A stretch of 64,000 bases of DNA from contig NZ_CP136708.1 in the NCBI RefSeq assembly GCF_032925565.1, positions 4,216,001 through 4,280,000 on the forward strand, in the 5' to 3' direction. Below, one piece after another: positions 35,691-46,375 of this stretch. The notes beneath the pieces were generated by a model. That model did not search any database, was not told the origin of the DNA, and saw only the letters and a program-made list of their open reading frames with translations. The stretch comes from Alteromonas sp. CI.11.F.A3. Its GTDB lineage: Bacteria; Pseudomonadota; Gammaproteobacteria; Enterobacterales; Alteromonadaceae. Within the stretch, counting starts at the first letter, position 1. Each line of letters opens with the position of its first letter. The position numbers and the translations under genes are program-made.

Positions 35691-36956
35691 TTAGCTCTTT
35701 TGACGCTTCATGGCGTTGAAGAACTCATCGTTAGTCTTAGTCATAGCGAGCTTATTAATAAGGAACTCTATGGCATCAATCTCTGACATTTCGTGCACAA
35801 TTTTACGTAAGATCCACATTTTCTGTAGTTCTTCTTGTGACGTTAATAGCTCTTCACGACGGGTGCCTGAACGGTTGAAGTCGATAGCTGGGAATACACG
35901 TTTTTCCGCAATTTTGCGATGCAAGTGCAATTCCATGTTACCGGTACCTTTAAACTCTTCATAGATAACTTCATCCATTTTAGAGCCAGTATCGATAAGC
36001 GCTGTAGCAATAATCGTTAAGCTACCACCCTCTTCAACGTTACGTGCAGCACCAAAGAAACGCTTAGGTTTATGCAGTGCGTTGGCATCAACACCACCGG
36101 TAAGTACTTTACCTGATGATGGGATAACCGTGTTGTAAGCACGTGCTAAACGAGTAATTGAATCAAGTAAGATAACCACATCTTTCTTGTGCTCAACTAA
36201 GCGTTTCGCTTTTTCGATAACCATTTCAGCTACCTGAACGTGACGGCTTGCAGGTTCATCGAACGTTGAAGCGACCACTTCACCTTGTACCAGGCGATGC
36301 ATTTCCGTTACTTCTTCTGGACGTTCGTCGATAAGCAATACCATCAATTCAGCTTCAGGGTGATTCGCTGCAATAGATTGCGCGATATTCTGAAGTAAAA
36401 GGGTTTTACCTGCTTTAGGTGGTGCAACGATAAGACCACGTTGCCCTTTACCAATTGGTGAGGCTAGGTCTAATACACGCGCCGTAATATCTTCTGTTGA
36501 ACCATTACCACGTTCCATACGCATACGAGATGCAGCATGTAGAGGAGTAAGGTTTTCGAAGAGGATTTTATTACGGGAGTTTTCAGGCTTGTCGAAGTTT
36601 ACTTCGCGGATTTTTAACAGGGCAAAATATCGCTCACTGTCTTTTGGCGGGCGGATTTTACCAGAAATGGTATCGCCCGTTCGCAAGTTAAATCGGCGAA
36701 TTTGGCTTGGCGATACGTAAATATCATCAGGCCCTGCTAAATACGAAGAGTCTGCTGAACGCAAGAAACCAAAACCGTCCTGTAAAATTTCCAGAACCCC
36801 GTCACCGAAAATATCTTCGCCGCCTTTAGCATGCGATTTCAGTATCGAGAATATGATGTCTTGTTTTCTAGCGCGAGCCATGTTTTCCAGGCCCATTTCT
36901 TCGGACATGGCGACTAATTCGCTAATCGGTTTGTTCTTTAATTCTGTTAAATTCAT
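35691..36956 (-). CDS. rho: Transcription termination factor Rho
   Basis: Hexameric RNA-dependent ATPase that ends transcription. Starting at the ATG at 36956 gives 421 residues opening '[19 protein letters not shown]', colinear with E. coli Rho (419). The N-terminal RNA-binding fold has '[20 protein letters not shown]', the Walker A is '[16 protein letters not shown]', and the secondary RNA site and arginine-finger region ('[20 protein letters not shown]') are intact. A 16-codon upstream extension to 37004 is unlikely. The trxA-rho order and the divergent rhlB are as in E. coli. The leader between trxA and rho (230-280 bp) may hold the autoregulatory region. Confidence 0.98.
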   Translation of the reverse strand: MNLTELKNKPISELVAMSEEMGLENMARARKQDIIFSILKSHAKGGEDIFGDGVLEILQDGFGFLRSADSSYLAGPDDIYVSPSQIRRFNLRTGDTISGKIRPPKDSERYFALLKIREVNFDKPENSRNKILFENLTPLHAASRMRMERGNGSTEDITARVLDLASPIGKGQRGLIVAPPKAGKTLLLQNIAQSIAANHPEAELMVLLIDERPEEVTEMHRLVQGEVVASTFDEPASRHVQVAEMVIEKAKRLVEHKKDVVILLDSITRLARAYNTVIPSSGKVLTGGVDANALHKPKRFFGAARNVEEGGSLTIIATALIDTGSKMDEVIYEEFKGTGNMELHLHRKIAEKRVFPAIDFNRSGTRREELLTSQEELQKMWILRKIVHEMSEIDAIEFLINKLAMTKTNDEFFNAMKRQKS

Positions 36957-37186
36957 ACTGGTGGGTCTTTGTGCTTGGGGTTTGCTTACAGGACTGGTAG
37001 TCACTCTGTTCTAATTTTTGATTTGATTATGCCTGAATAGAGGCTAAGCAGAATGCTGCTCGGGTGAGCGCTTAAGAAAAGTTAGCACTAAAATTAATCA
37101 ACGTCCAGCGTTTTACTCGCCAATTGTTAAATAACTTGTATTCACGCTGTTATAGGCGTTGCCACTGCTTATTTTCATGGGTAAAT

Positions 37187-37218
37187 AAAAAACCGGTAGC
37201 TAAAACCACCGGTTTTTT
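37187..37218 (-). terminator. Intrinsic terminator of trxA
   Basis: AAAAAACCGGT (37187-37197) pairs with ACCGGTTTTTT (37208-37218) around a 10-nt loop, with six T on the minus strand. It lies 17 nt past the trxA stop and separates trxA from rho. Confidence 0.88.
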
Positions 37219-37234
37219 CTGTACTGCTATCTTT

Positions 37235-37561
37235 CTAAAGGTTTTCGTTTAAGAACTCAGCTAGCTGAGTTTTAGATAACGCACCCACTTTCGTTGCTGC
37301 TACGTTACCGTTTTTGAAAAGTAGTAATGTAGGAATACCACGAATACCATATTTAGGTGGAGTTTCGTTATTTTCATCGACATTCAACTTGCCAACTGTT
37401 AACTTGCCTTCAAACTCGTTCGCAACTTCTTCTAAGATTGGCGCGATCATTTTACAGGGGCCACACCACTCGGCCCAAAAGTCAACCAGTACAGGACCTT
37501 CAGCATTGATAACATCTGCTTCGAATTTATCGTCAGATAACTGGATAATTTTGTCGCTCAT
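37235..37561 (-). CDS. trxA: Thioredoxin 1
   Basis: Cytoplasmic disulphide reductase of 108 residues. The start at 37561 gives '[17 protein letters not shown]', colinear with E. coli TrxA, and has GGAG 7 nt upstream. The active site is '[13 protein letters not shown]', with cis-Pro in '[10 protein letters not shown]'. It lies upstream of rho and divergent from rhlB with a 99-bp shared control region. Confidence 0.97.
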   Translation of the reverse strand: MSDKIIQLSDDKFEADVINAEGPVLVDFWAEWCGPCKMIAPILEEVANEFEGKLTVGKLNVDENNETPPKYGIRGIPTLLLFKNGNVAATKVGALSKTQLAEFLNENL

Positions 37562-37660
37562 TCTTTTCTCCATTTTTGGTCGGTCGCTGATTTGTTTCAG
37601 CTCTACCATAAGTGTTATATAGAAACCGTTTTTAATGCAAGCACTGATAAGCTATAAGCT

Positions 37661-38968
37661 ATGCCTACTCACTTAACTGATACTCATTTTTCCGACCTGC
37701 CGATTAATAGCAAGGTTGTTGACGCCTTAACGGCGGCAAATTTCAATAATTGTACACCAATACAGGCGTTATCTCTGCCTCCGTTACTTGAAGGCTTAGA
37801 TATTGCCGGACAAGCTCAAACGGGTACAGGTAAAACTATTGCCTTCTTGGTTGCTACTTTTCATTATTTGCTAAGCAAAGCAGATAATGACGAGAACAGC
37901 AAATCAAAAGGCCCTCGAGCCATAATAATGGCACCAACGAGGGAGTTAGCCGTTCAGATTTTCAACGATGCCAAACTGCTCAGTGAGCATACCGGTTTAT
38001 CGCTTGGATTGATTTATGGGGGCGAAGGTTACCAAAGTCAACGGGAAACCCTAGAAGAAGGGGTAGATATCATTATTGGTACGACAGGACGCATTCTGGA
38101 TTATTACAAACAGAACGTGTTTACCTTGAATAATATTCAAGTTGCCGTACTTGATGAAGCCGACCGTATGTTCGATTTAGGCTTTATTAAAGATATCCGC
38201 TTTTTGTTCCGTCGCTTGCCGCCTGCTACAGAACGTCTAAGTATGCTGTTTTCAGCTACACTTAGTTATCGCGTTCAAGAACTCGCTTACGAACACATGA
38301 ACAACCCGACTCACGTTCAAGTTGCGCCAGAGCAAACAACAGCGACTCGGGTATCGCAAGAGCTGTTCTATCCTTCTGATGATGACAAGATGCTACTGCT
38401 TCTTTCATTATTTGAAGAAGAATGGCCAGATAAAGCCATTGTGTTTGCTAATACCAAATACAGCTGTGAGCGCGTGACCGACTGGCTTACTGCCGATGGT
38501 CATCGTGTGGGCTTGTTAAGCGGTGATGTACCACAGAAAAAACGCTTGGGTATATTGGAAGACTTTACCAAAGGTAAGCTAGATATTTTAGTGGCTACGG
38601 ATGTTGCCGCACGTGGCTTACATATTGATTCTGTCACCCATGTGTTTAACTACGATTTACCTGATGATGCAGAAGACTATGTTCACCGTATTGGTCGAAC
38701 CGGTCGTGCTGGTCAAAGCGGTATTGCGATTAGTTTTGCATGTGAAAAATATGCATTGAATTTACCTGCTATTGAGCAGTATATTCAACACGCAATCCCT
38801 GTGACTGACTACGATGCTAGTGCCTTACTTGATGACGTGAATGCGCCTAAAGCTAGACGCAGACGCACGCCAAACACGAGAAACTCGTCTCGACGTGGTA
38901 ATGGTAAAGGTCGTGGTAACAGCGGTGGAAGTAGAGGTAAACCGTCTAATCGCGGAAACAGTAACTAA
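37661..38968 (+). CDS. rhlB: DEAD-box ATP-dependent RNA helicase RhlB
   Basis: RNA helicase that partners RNase E in the degradosome. The 435-residue protein has all DEAD-box motifs: Q motif '[15 protein letters not shown]', motif I 'AQTGTGKT', Ia 'PTRELAVQI', II '[11 protein letters not shown]', III 'FSATLS' and VI '[10 protein letters not shown]'. The C-terminus is a short basic RG-rich tail ('[19 protein letters not shown]'). rhlB followed by the Ppx/GppA gene, divergent from trxA, matches the E. coli arrangement, which supports the rhlB assignment over other DEAD helicases. Confidence 0.95.
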   Translation: MPTHLTDTHFSDLPINSKVVDALTAANFNNCTPIQALSLPPLLEGLDIAGQAQTGTGKTIAFLVATFHYLLSKADNDENSKSKGPRAIIMAPTRELAVQIFNDAKLLSEHTGLSLGLIYGGEGYQSQRETLEEGVDIIIGTTGRILDYYKQNVFTLNNIQVAVLDEADRMFDLGFIKDIRFLFRRLPPATERLSMLFSATLSYRVQELAYEHMNNPTHVQVAPEQTTATRVSQELFYPSDDDKMLLLLSLFEEEWPDKAIVFANTKYSCERVTDWLTADGHRVGLLSGDVPQKKRLGILEDFTKGKLDILVATDVAARGLHIDSVTHVFNYDLPDDAEDYVHRIGRTGRAGQSGIAISFACEKYALNLPAIEQYIQHAIPVTDYDASALLDDVNAPKARRRRTPNTRNSSRRGNGKGRGNSGGSRGKPSNRGNSN

Positions 38969-38981
38969 CATTCGAGACAAT

Positions 38982-40493
38982 ATGCAGGCAGAACTTCAGC
39001 ACGACTCTGAAAGCTATGGCGAGTATTACGCCGCTGTAGACTTAGGCTCTAATAGCTTTCACATGGTCATTGTTCACGTTGTTAATGGTAGTGTTCAGAT
39101 CATTGGCAAAGTGAAACAGAAAGTACGTTTAGCGGCAGGGTTGGATGACGACTTTGCACTAGATGAAATGAGCATGGAACGTGGTTGGCAATGCCTGCAA
39201 ACCTTTTCCGAACGGTTACAAGATATTCCCCACTCAAATATTAAGGTAGTGGCTACCGCTACCTTACGTCTTGCTACTAATGCCCAAGTGTTTATTGGGA
39301 AAGCCGAAGAAATTCTTAAGCACAAGCTCAACGTGATAAGCGGTGAGGAAGAAGCACGTCAGATTTATCTTGGCGTAGCCTATACCTCGGCGAATCAAGG
39401 TAATAGCTTAGTTATAGATATCGGCGGTGCCAGTACTGAAATTGTTATTGGTAACGACATGCAACCCATCCACTTAAAAAGCTTGGATATGGGATGCGTC
39501 ACCTTTATGGAACGCTATTTCGAGGGCGGTAAGATTACCGCTGAAAACTTCGAAAATGCTAAACACGCGGCGAAAGCGTTACTTTCCCCAGTTGCAGACG
39601 CCTTTCTTTGTTTTGATTGGGAAAATTGCTTAGGTGCCTCTGGCACGCCGCAGGCCATTACTGAAATATTGGTGGCACAGGGCATTAGCGACTCAATACG
39701 CCTTGATTACCTTCATCACCTAGAAAAACAATGTGTTGAATGCGGTGAAATTAGCCAGCTTAACATTGAAGGTTTAGAAGAAAATCGCAAGGCTATTTTT
39801 CCTTCCGGCTTAGCCATTTTAATTAGCTTGTTCGAAGCGTTAGCCATTCAAAATATGAATATTTCTGGCGGCGCGCTTCGCGAAGGACTTATTTACGGCA
39901 TGTTAGATAACATGCAGGAAAATGACCGTCGCGACCAAACGCTTAACCAAACGATGGCGCGTTACCATATCGATAAAGCCCAAGCGAATTCAGTGAAAAG
40001 CGTAGCAATCCAGCTGTGCTCGCAGTTATGTTCACAACAAAATATCTGTCATTTAGATACCGAAGCTATTTTAGGTGCAGCTGCACTACTCCATGAGACC
40101 GGCTTGCATATAGAGTATAAAAAGCATCATGAGCATGGCGCTTATATTCTATCTTTTATTGATTTGCCTGGCTTCACACGCTTACAGCGGGCGGCTATTC
40201 GCGACCTTGTAGCCCATCATCGGTTAACCATTCCAACTGAAGCGTTTAGCAATTACCATGAAGACTCTCAGCCTATGCTGTTAGGTTTACTGAGGCTATT
40301 GCGTATTTCTGTGGTGCTGTGTTTGCGAAGACAAAACAAGCATATTCCCCATGTAGATTTAGTCTGCGACGGTGATAAATGGGAAGTCTCCTTCCCTGAT
40401 GGCTGGCTGAAAGCTCACCCGTTGATTAACGCGGAATTAGCCAACGAAAGCTGGCTACAGCACAAAGCGGGCTGGGAACTTATCTGTAAATAA
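38982..40493 (+). CDS. Exopolyphosphatase / guanosine pentaphosphate phosphohydrolase (Ppx/GppA)
   Basis: A 503-residue enzyme of the actin-like phosphatase family that hydrolyses polyphosphate and/or pppGpp. The ATG at 38982 is used, 13 nt after rhlB; a longer frame starting inside rhlB (38841) encodes only basic low-complexity sequence. Motifs: 'AAVDLGSNSFHMVIVHV', 'VISGEEEARQIYLGV', 'VIDIGGASTEIVIG', then the C-terminal HD-type domain with 'LHETGLHIEYKKHHEHGAYI'. Gene position matches gppA of E. coli, but the two activities cannot be separated by eye, so no symbol is given. Confidence 0.92.
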   Translation: MQAELQHDSESYGEYYAAVDLGSNSFHMVIVHVVNGSVQIIGKVKQKVRLAAGLDDDFALDEMSMERGWQCLQTFSERLQDIPHSNIKVVATATLRLATNAQVFIGKAEEILKHKLNVISGEEEARQIYLGVAYTSANQGNSLVIDIGGASTEIVIGNDMQPIHLKSLDMGCVTFMERYFEGGKITAENFENAKHAAKALLSPVADAFLCFDWENCLGASGTPQAITEILVAQGISDSIRLDYLHHLEKQCVECGEISQLNIEGLEENRKAIFPSGLAILISLFEALAIQNMNISGGALREGLIYGMLDNMQENDRRDQTLNQTMARYHIDKAQANSVKSVAIQLCSQLCSQQNICHLDTEAILGAAALLHETGLHIEYKKHHEHGAYILSFIDLPGFTRLQRAAIRDLVAHHRLTIPTEAFSNYHEDSQPMLLGLLRLLRISVVLCLRRQNKHIPHVDLVCDGDKWEVSFPDGWLKAHPLINAELANESWLQHKAGWELICK

Positions 40494-40517
40494 TCAGTGC
40501 AGCTTAAAATAAAAAAT

Positions 40518-40556
40518 AAAAAAATGGGATGCGACCTTAGGTAGCATCCCATTTTT
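40518..40556 (+). terminator. Intrinsic terminator of the rhlB-ppx unit
   Basis: AAAAATGGGATGC (40520-40532) pairs with GCATCCCATTTTT (40544-40556) around an 11-nt loop, with T-rich sequence after it. It lies about 25 nt past the stop codon. Confidence 0.9.
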
Positions 40557-40639
40557 GTTTTTACCAACTGGCCTGTTGTCCTATGCGCTTACTCTTTGAT
40601 TTTCTATCCGCTTCTCTCTTTGCTTTTATGGTCGCTGCG

Positions 40640-41641
<1,002 letters not shown>

Positions 41642-43561
41642 TTATCCTGAAAACGGTTTGAAAAGTACTTTATTTCGTCCTGATTCTTTCGCAGCATATA
41701 GCTGCTCATCCGCTAACCGAAGTAGCGCCTCAGCATGTTCTTCGTCCGTGATAATGCTGGTGGTTAACCCTGCACTAATGGTTAGGTGTATTGCCTCTCC
41801 CTCAAACATGAGAGGAGAATTTTCGATACGTTCGCGTATTGCCTCAACAACATGCAAGGCACCTTCGCTGTCGGTATTCGGCAGAATAAGTGCAAATTCT
41901 TCCCCGCCTATTCGACATAAATCATCGGATAAACGAAGCAACATACTTTGCATAATGCCCGTTATATGAATTAAACAGGCATCTCCGCCAGCATGACCGT
42001 ATTTATCATTAATACGTTTAAAGTGGTCCACATCGATTACCGCAATAGACAAAGGCGTGTGCTCGCGTCGGCTTCGTCGGCCTTCTGATTTTAACTTTTT
42101 ATCAAAGTGACGACGATTATTAATTCCGGTAAGTGGATCGATTGCCGTTAGGCGTTCTAGTTCTTGGTTAACTTCTGACAGTTCACGCAAAGTAATTTCA
42201 AGCTCTAACGTTCGTTCTTCAACTTTGTATTCTAAATCATCTTGGTAACGCTGTTGCACTTCTAGAAGATCTTCTTTTGCCTTACTCGCCTGTTTTTCTT
42301 GTTCAAGGGCAAATGCTTGCGTGGAAATGAGTTCATCGTAACTGTGACTATAATTAATTGCCAAAATAAGGGCTAAAATCACCGTTTCGACGGTACCAGC
42401 GATAATAAGCAAATAGCTCGTAGAAATGCCTAGATTGATTATATTCACGCTATCTAAGCTAACAATGAAGCCACTTAACAATAAAAATAACCACGCTACA
42501 GAGAAGTATCGGGCTATAGGCACGCCTTTAAATGATAACCAACCACCTGTGAACATGGCCACAAACACGATTATCGACAACATGACTAAGTAGAGCTTTA
42601 TGGCAAAGGGGTAAGGCAATATTGTACTTGTGAAAATACAGGCTCCAAATGCCCACGCAGCTACCTTTGAGATTTTATCGACCACAGGGCTAAATTCGGC
42701 AATAGGCAGTAAATGCCGCGAAAACAGTACAGCAAATAAAATCGTCGCATTACCAAAAATGAGTACCGCCTTACCCTGAAGCCACGCCTGCTCGGGCCAT
42801 AAATAGGCGTAGCCCAATCCCTGCAATGAGGCGAGAGTTAAGCCCAAGCTCAGTGCATAGCCGGTGTAGAATAAAAACGAGCGGTTCTTAGTAGTAAAAA
42901 ATAAGAAGATATTGCTTATGACCATCGCACATAAGAAACCGAAAAACAGCCCTAATGCTAGGTTCTGGCTTGCTGCATATTCTATAAATTCTTTTTCTTC
43001 CCACACCGCGATAGGCATGCGAATAGTGCCGCTAGATTCAACGCGAACCACTACGGTTTGCGGTTTAGCACTTAAGGGCAAAGAAAATAGCGGGGTGTTA
43101 TTCGCGATGGGGCGTACATTGAATGCGAGGTTATCTCCCGCTTGGTAACGCACAACGGGCGAACTTGCTAGCGGCGGGTAAACTGCAACATCAACATTAT
43201 CGAGCAAGGCATAGTCAATCTCGAAAAGGTAACGTACCGCGCGAGACTTATCAGGCGTAACAACAAAAGAGAACCAATGTACGTCACTGCTCATCCCTAA
43301 ATTTACCGGCGACACCGCTGGCGTCCAAGTTTTTTGGGCTTTATCAGCGGCGTTATTAGCGGTTTTGTCAAGAACGGTTTCAAAAGTTAACCGCCCCTCG
43401 GGATCGTTAATAAAGGCTAACTGGGAAACCCGGCTATTTGTGGTCCGCTCTGGTACGACACTTAGTGCAACAAACGCAAAAATCGATACCGCAACAACGG
43501 TGATAACGAAGAGATAAAGATCGTAATTGCGAACCTCTTGACGATTTATGAGCATTACCAT
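41642..43561 (-). CDS. Diguanylate cyclase with 7TMR-DISM sensor
   Basis: A 639-residue membrane protein that should make cyclic di-GMP. An N-terminal helix is followed by a periplasmic 7TMR-DISMED2-type sensor (about 35-165), a seven-helix membrane domain (about 190-400), a coiled coil (about 405-465) and a GGDEF domain. The active site is 'RIGGEEFALILP' (about 553). The product-inhibition I-site RxxD (RLSD) lies exactly five residues before GGEEF, so feedback inhibition is expected. The ATG overlaps the tatD-family stop codon as TAATG, indicating translational coupling. hemB follows after 3 nt. Confidence 0.92.
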   Translation of the reverse strand: MVMLINRQEVRNYDLYLFVITVVAVSIFAFVALSVVPERTTNSRVSQLAFINDPEGRLTFETVLDKTANNAADKAQKTWTPAVSPVNLGMSSDVHWFSFVVTPDKSRAVRYLFEIDYALLDNVDVAVYPPLASSPVVRYQAGDNLAFNVRPIANNTPLFSLPLSAKPQTVVVRVESSGTIRMPIAVWEEKEFIEYAASQNLALGLFFGFLCAMVISNIFLFFTTKNRSFLFYTGYALSLGLTLASLQGLGYAYLWPEQAWLQGKAVLIFGNATILFAVLFSRHLLPIAEFSPVVDKISKVAAWAFGACIFTSTILPYPFAIKLYLVMLSIIVFVAMFTGGWLSFKGVPIARYFSVAWLFLLLSGFIVSLDSVNIINLGISTSYLLIIAGTVETVILALILAINYSHSYDELISTQAFALEQEKQASKAKEDLLEVQQRYQDDLEYKVEERTLELEITLRELSEVNQELERLTAIDPLTGINNRRHFDKKLKSEGRRSRREHTPLSIAVIDVDHFKRINDKYGHAGGDACLIHITGIMQSMLLRLSDDLCRIGGEEFALILPNTDSEGALHVVEAIRERIENSPLMFEGEAIHLTISAGLTTSIITDEEHAEALLRLADEQLYAAKESGRNKVLFKPFSG

Positions 43562-44340
43562 TAATCACTGATACAAAATAAACGACAAGTATTAGCATAA
43601 CTGCTATCTCGTAATTTATCAGGGGCAACCTGCATTAGCTCGCTAATTTGTTCACCAATATGAGGCAATAGCGCAGGCTCATTGTTACGTTTTCTTGGGC
43701 GTAAGGTTTTGGGGAATAAGTAAGGGGCATCCGTTTCTAAAATGATACGGTCTAATGGAATGGTGGGTATGGCGTTACGAAGGGCTTCTCCGCGCTTTTC
43801 ATCACATGCCCAGCCGGTAATACCAATATACAGCCCCATATCTAAATAGGTGTTTAGCTGCGTTGCATCACCCGTAAAACAGTGCGCAATACCGCCGTTA
43901 AGCGAAGGCAGCACCTTTTGCAGGCAAGACACTTGTTGTTCAAACGCATCTCGCTCATGAAGATACACTGGCAAGTTCAATTCTACCGCCAACGCGAGTT
44001 GGGCTTCGAACACTTTGATTTGAACATCTGGAGGAGAAAAGTTGCGATTAAAATCGAGCCCACACTCCCCTACAGCTACGACGCCAGCGTCATTAGCCAT
44101 GCTTCTTAAACGAGCGTAGTCACTTTCAACCACATCTTTCGCGTTATGGGGGTGTATGCCTAAGGTATAGCTACAAATTTGCGGAAACTGCTGATGAAGT
44201 GCAGCTGCCGCATCCCACTCATTAGGGTGAGTGGTAATAATACACAGCCTGGAAACACCGGCGTCCACTGCATTTGAAATAATCTCTTGAGGATCAAATC
44301 TGCGATCTAATAGATTAACGCCAGCGTCAAACCAAGGCAT
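43561..44340 (-). CDS. TatD-family metal-dependent hydrolase
   Basis: A 259-residue TIM-barrel metallohydrolase. TatD enzymes are Mg-dependent 3'-5' exonucleases or D-Tyr-tRNA deacylase-like proteins acting in the cytoplasm. Metal ligands are seen in 'VGECGLDFNRNFSPPDVQ' (Glu), 'LPVYLHERDAFEQ' (His), 'GGIAHCFTGD' (His) and 'ILETDAPYLFPK' (Asp). The usual N-terminal HxH is replaced by 'FDAGVNLLDRRF', where the first metal-binding histidines are absent, as in some TatD proper sequences. It starts 1 nt after the small secreted protein gene and follows tatABC, as tatD does in E. coli. Confidence 0.9.
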   Translation of the reverse strand: MPWFDAGVNLLDRRFDPQEIISNAVDAGVSRLCIITTHPNEWDAAAALHQQFPQICSYTLGIHPHNAKDVVESDYARLRSMANDAGVVAVGECGLDFNRNFSPPDVQIKVFEAQLALAVELNLPVYLHERDAFEQQVSCLQKVLPSLNGGIAHCFTGDATQLNTYLDMGLYIGITGWACDEKRGEALRNAIPTIPLDRIILETDAPYLFPKTLRPRKRNNEPALLPHIGEQISELMQVAPDKLRDSSYANTCRLFCISD

Positions 44341-44341
44341 A

Positions 44342-44875
44342 TTATTTTACACGTTTTACTTTCATACGTGTGTTCAGCCCTTCTTTTTTCAAATAGAAAG
44401 CACCTAACACTCCACGCTCAATAAGTACGGTTTCACCTTTTTTTACTTTCAACGTGGTATCAATTGTTTGCTGCCAAACCGTGCCGTTATCGAAGGTGAT
44501 AATGAACTTGCCCCGTGCCGTTTTCGTCAGCTTAGTTATCGTGCCTGCAAATGTGTTAGCTAAGGTTTCAGTTTTGACTTTGTGCTCTAAACCAAACTGT
44601 TCGTCTTTAGGCGCAGGGGTTTGGCTTACCGGTGCTTCACGGCGGCGTTCAGAAGCCACGGCAGGCGTACTGTTAGGCATTGCAATGGGTATTCCTGCCT
44701 GCGCACCTGAGAGGCGATTTACTTGCTTTTCTACGCGGTCGTAACACACTAAACGTTGAAGGCTATTTTTGGTTTCGCTACATTTGGCGAGCGCTTCGCC
44801 TACGGTTTCTGCCTGTGCTAAAAAGGCACTAGAAGAGAGCATACTTACTAACAGTAATAATGCACGTTTGTTCAT
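44342..44875 (-). CDS. Hypothetical secreted protein between tatC and tatD homologue
   Basis: A 177-residue protein with a clear signal peptide (MNKRALLLLVSMLSSSAF, cut near 'AQAET'). The mature N-terminus has a paired-cysteine motif, 'LAKCSETKNSLQRLVCYDR', found in several small periplasmic proteins. A polar linker and a beta-rich C-terminus ('GKFIITFDNGTVWQQTI', 'GETVLIERGVLGAFYL') resembling an SH3-like barrel follow. Its place inside the tat unit, 1 nt before tatD, suggests a shared transcript. I cannot give it a function. Confidence 0.72.
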   Translation of the reverse strand: MNKRALLLLVSMLSSSAFLAQAETVGEALAKCSETKNSLQRLVCYDRVEKQVNRLSGAQAGIPIAMPNSTPAVASERRREAPVSQTPAPKDEQFGLEHKVKTETLANTFAGTITKLTKTARGKFIITFDNGTVWQQTIDTTLKVKKGETVLIERGVLGAFYLKKEGLNTRMKVKRVK

Positions 44876-44901
44876 GGTAAATCCTTTGTTTTGCTTAATT
44901 G

Positions 44902-45657
44902 TTATTCGATTTCAGTGCCAGTTTCTTCGTCGCTATCTCGGCGGCCTTTACCCGCATACAAACTACCTACAACGACGCCTATTTCAAACAATATCCACAT
45001 AGGAATGGCTAACAGTGTTTGAGAAATAATATCCGGCGGCGTAAGTAACATGCCCACCACGAACGCACCAACGACTACATAGGGGCGTTTTGCTCGAAGT
45101 GATTTTGCGTCGGTTACCCCAGTCCAGCACAGTAAGATAATGGCAATGGGAATTTCAAATGAGACCCCAAAAGCAAAGAAGAGTTTCAATACAAAATTAA
45201 GATAACTAGAGATGTCAGTACTGACCGTAACACCTTCTGGTGCCACACTATTAAAGAACGCAAACGCGATAGGAAATACCACAAAATACGCAAAGGCCAT
45301 ACCCGCATAGAACAACAAAGTACTTGAGAGTAAAAGCGGTGCAACGAGCTTTTTCTCGTTGCGATATAGCCCAGGCGCTACAAAGCCCCATACTTGATAA
45401 AGTACGTAAGGAATAGCGATAAAGAATGACAACACCAGCGTAAGTTTAAACGGTGCGAAAAAAGGTGAGGCAACATCGGTGGCAATCATGCTAGCGTTTT
45501 CTGGCATAGAATCAAGCAACGGCAACGCGAGCCATTGATAGAGATCTTGCGAAAAGTACGCCAAACACAAAAAGACCACCAGCACACTTAACAGTGCTTT
45601 TAGAATGCGGCTACGAAGCTCAATTAAATGAGATATTAAATTGTTTGCGTCAGACAT
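44902..45657 (-). CDS. tatC: Sec-independent protein translocase TatC
   Basis: Six-helix inner-membrane receptor for twin-arginine signal peptides. The 251-residue protein opens '[16 protein letters not shown]' and includes '[21 protein letters not shown]' and '[19 protein letters not shown]', conserved TatC segments including the signal-peptide-binding glutamates. It starts immediately after tatB (stop and start adjoin), in the order tatA-tatB-tatC. Confidence 0.97.
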   Translation of the reverse strand: MSDANNLISHLIELRSRILKALLSVLVVFLCLAYFSQDLYQWLALPLLDSMPENASMIATDVASPFFAPFKLTLVLSFFIAIPYVLYQVWGFVAPGLYRNEKKLVAPLLLSSTLLFYAGMAFAYFVVFPIAFAFFNSVAPEGVTVSTDISSYLNFVLKLFFAFGVSFEIPIAIILLCWTGVTDAKSLRAKRPYVVVGAFVVGMLLTPPDIISQTLLAIPMWILFEIGVVVGSLYAGKGRRDSDEETGTEIE

Positions 45658-45957
45658 TTACTGTTTTTTATATGGTTCCTGAACCGACTCAGCCGCTTTT
45701 TTAAGCTCATCAACACTTTGTTCAAGCTCTGGCGAGAGATCTTTCAAGCCTTGCTGCTCAGCTTTCTTCAGGTTTTCGTGTAATTCGTGCACGCGCAACT
45801 GATGCTCAACTTCTTGCTTAAAGCCCGTTGCTGTATTTCGCACACTTCGAATAGTGTTAATGGTGGACCGCATGGCACCTGGCAAACGTTCTGGACCGAG
45901 TATCAACAAGGCCATCACACCAATTACCAATAGCTCCCAAAAGCCAATGTCAAACAT
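45658..45957 (-). CDS. tatB: Sec-independent protein translocase TatB
   Basis: Single-helix partner of TatC in the substrate receptor complex. The 99-residue protein opens '[20 protein letters not shown]', then 'GPERLPGAMRS' and an amphipathic helix with a polar C-terminal region. The leading MFDIG(F) and GPERLP are the TatB marks that separate it from TatA. It overlaps tatA by one nucleotide. Confidence 0.96.
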   Translation of the reverse strand: MFDIGFWELLVIGVMALLILGPERLPGAMRSTINTIRSVRNTATGFKQEVEHQLRVHELHENLKKAEQQGLKDLSPELEQSVDELKKAAESVQEPYKKQ

Positions 45958-46196
45958 CAGGATTTTTCTTTAACGTCGCTCTGCGTTTTAGTTGAAACAG
46001 TATCAGCGGTATCATTGTCTTCTACCTGCTTCTTCTGCTCGAAATCGGCATCTTGTTCGCTATCAGTTACTGCTTTTTTAAAGCCTTTGATTGCGCCACC
46101 TAAATCGGTGCCAATCCCTTTCAAACGTTTAGTGCCAAAAAGTAAAACTACAATTACTAAGATAATAAGTAACTGCCAGATTCCAATACCGCCCAT
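45957..46196 (-). CDS. tatA: Sec-independent protein translocase TatA
   Basis: Pore-forming single-helix subunit of the Tat system. The 79-residue protein has '[20 protein letters not shown]', '[20 protein letters not shown]' (hinge FGTKRL and amphipathic helix) and an acidic tail. It is the first gene of a unit of up to seven genes: tatA, tatB, tatC, a secreted orphan, the tatD homologue, the diguanylate cyclase and hemB. Confidence 0.96.
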   Translation of the reverse strand: MGGIGIWQLLIILVIVVLLFGTKRLKGIGTDLGGAIKGFKKAVTDSEQDADFEQKKQVEDNDTADTVSTKTQSDVKEKS

Positions 46197-46375
46197 AAAA
46201 ATAATCTCCGATACAACAGTTAGGACAGTATGCCACCCAAAGCGCTAGCTTTCACGTGAATATTTGCGTGGATGAATAATCGTTGACGTTTATTATCACA
46301 ACACGCATCCTGATGGTAATTAATTGATACGGATATCATTTCACCGAGTAATCGATAGAGGGAGTTTGGGTTGTT

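Noticed and set aside
38841..38981. An upstream extension of the Ppx/GppA protein into rhlB
   Set aside because: It is the frame-shifted image of the RG-rich tail of RhlB; the ATG at 38982 gives the normal family N-terminus.
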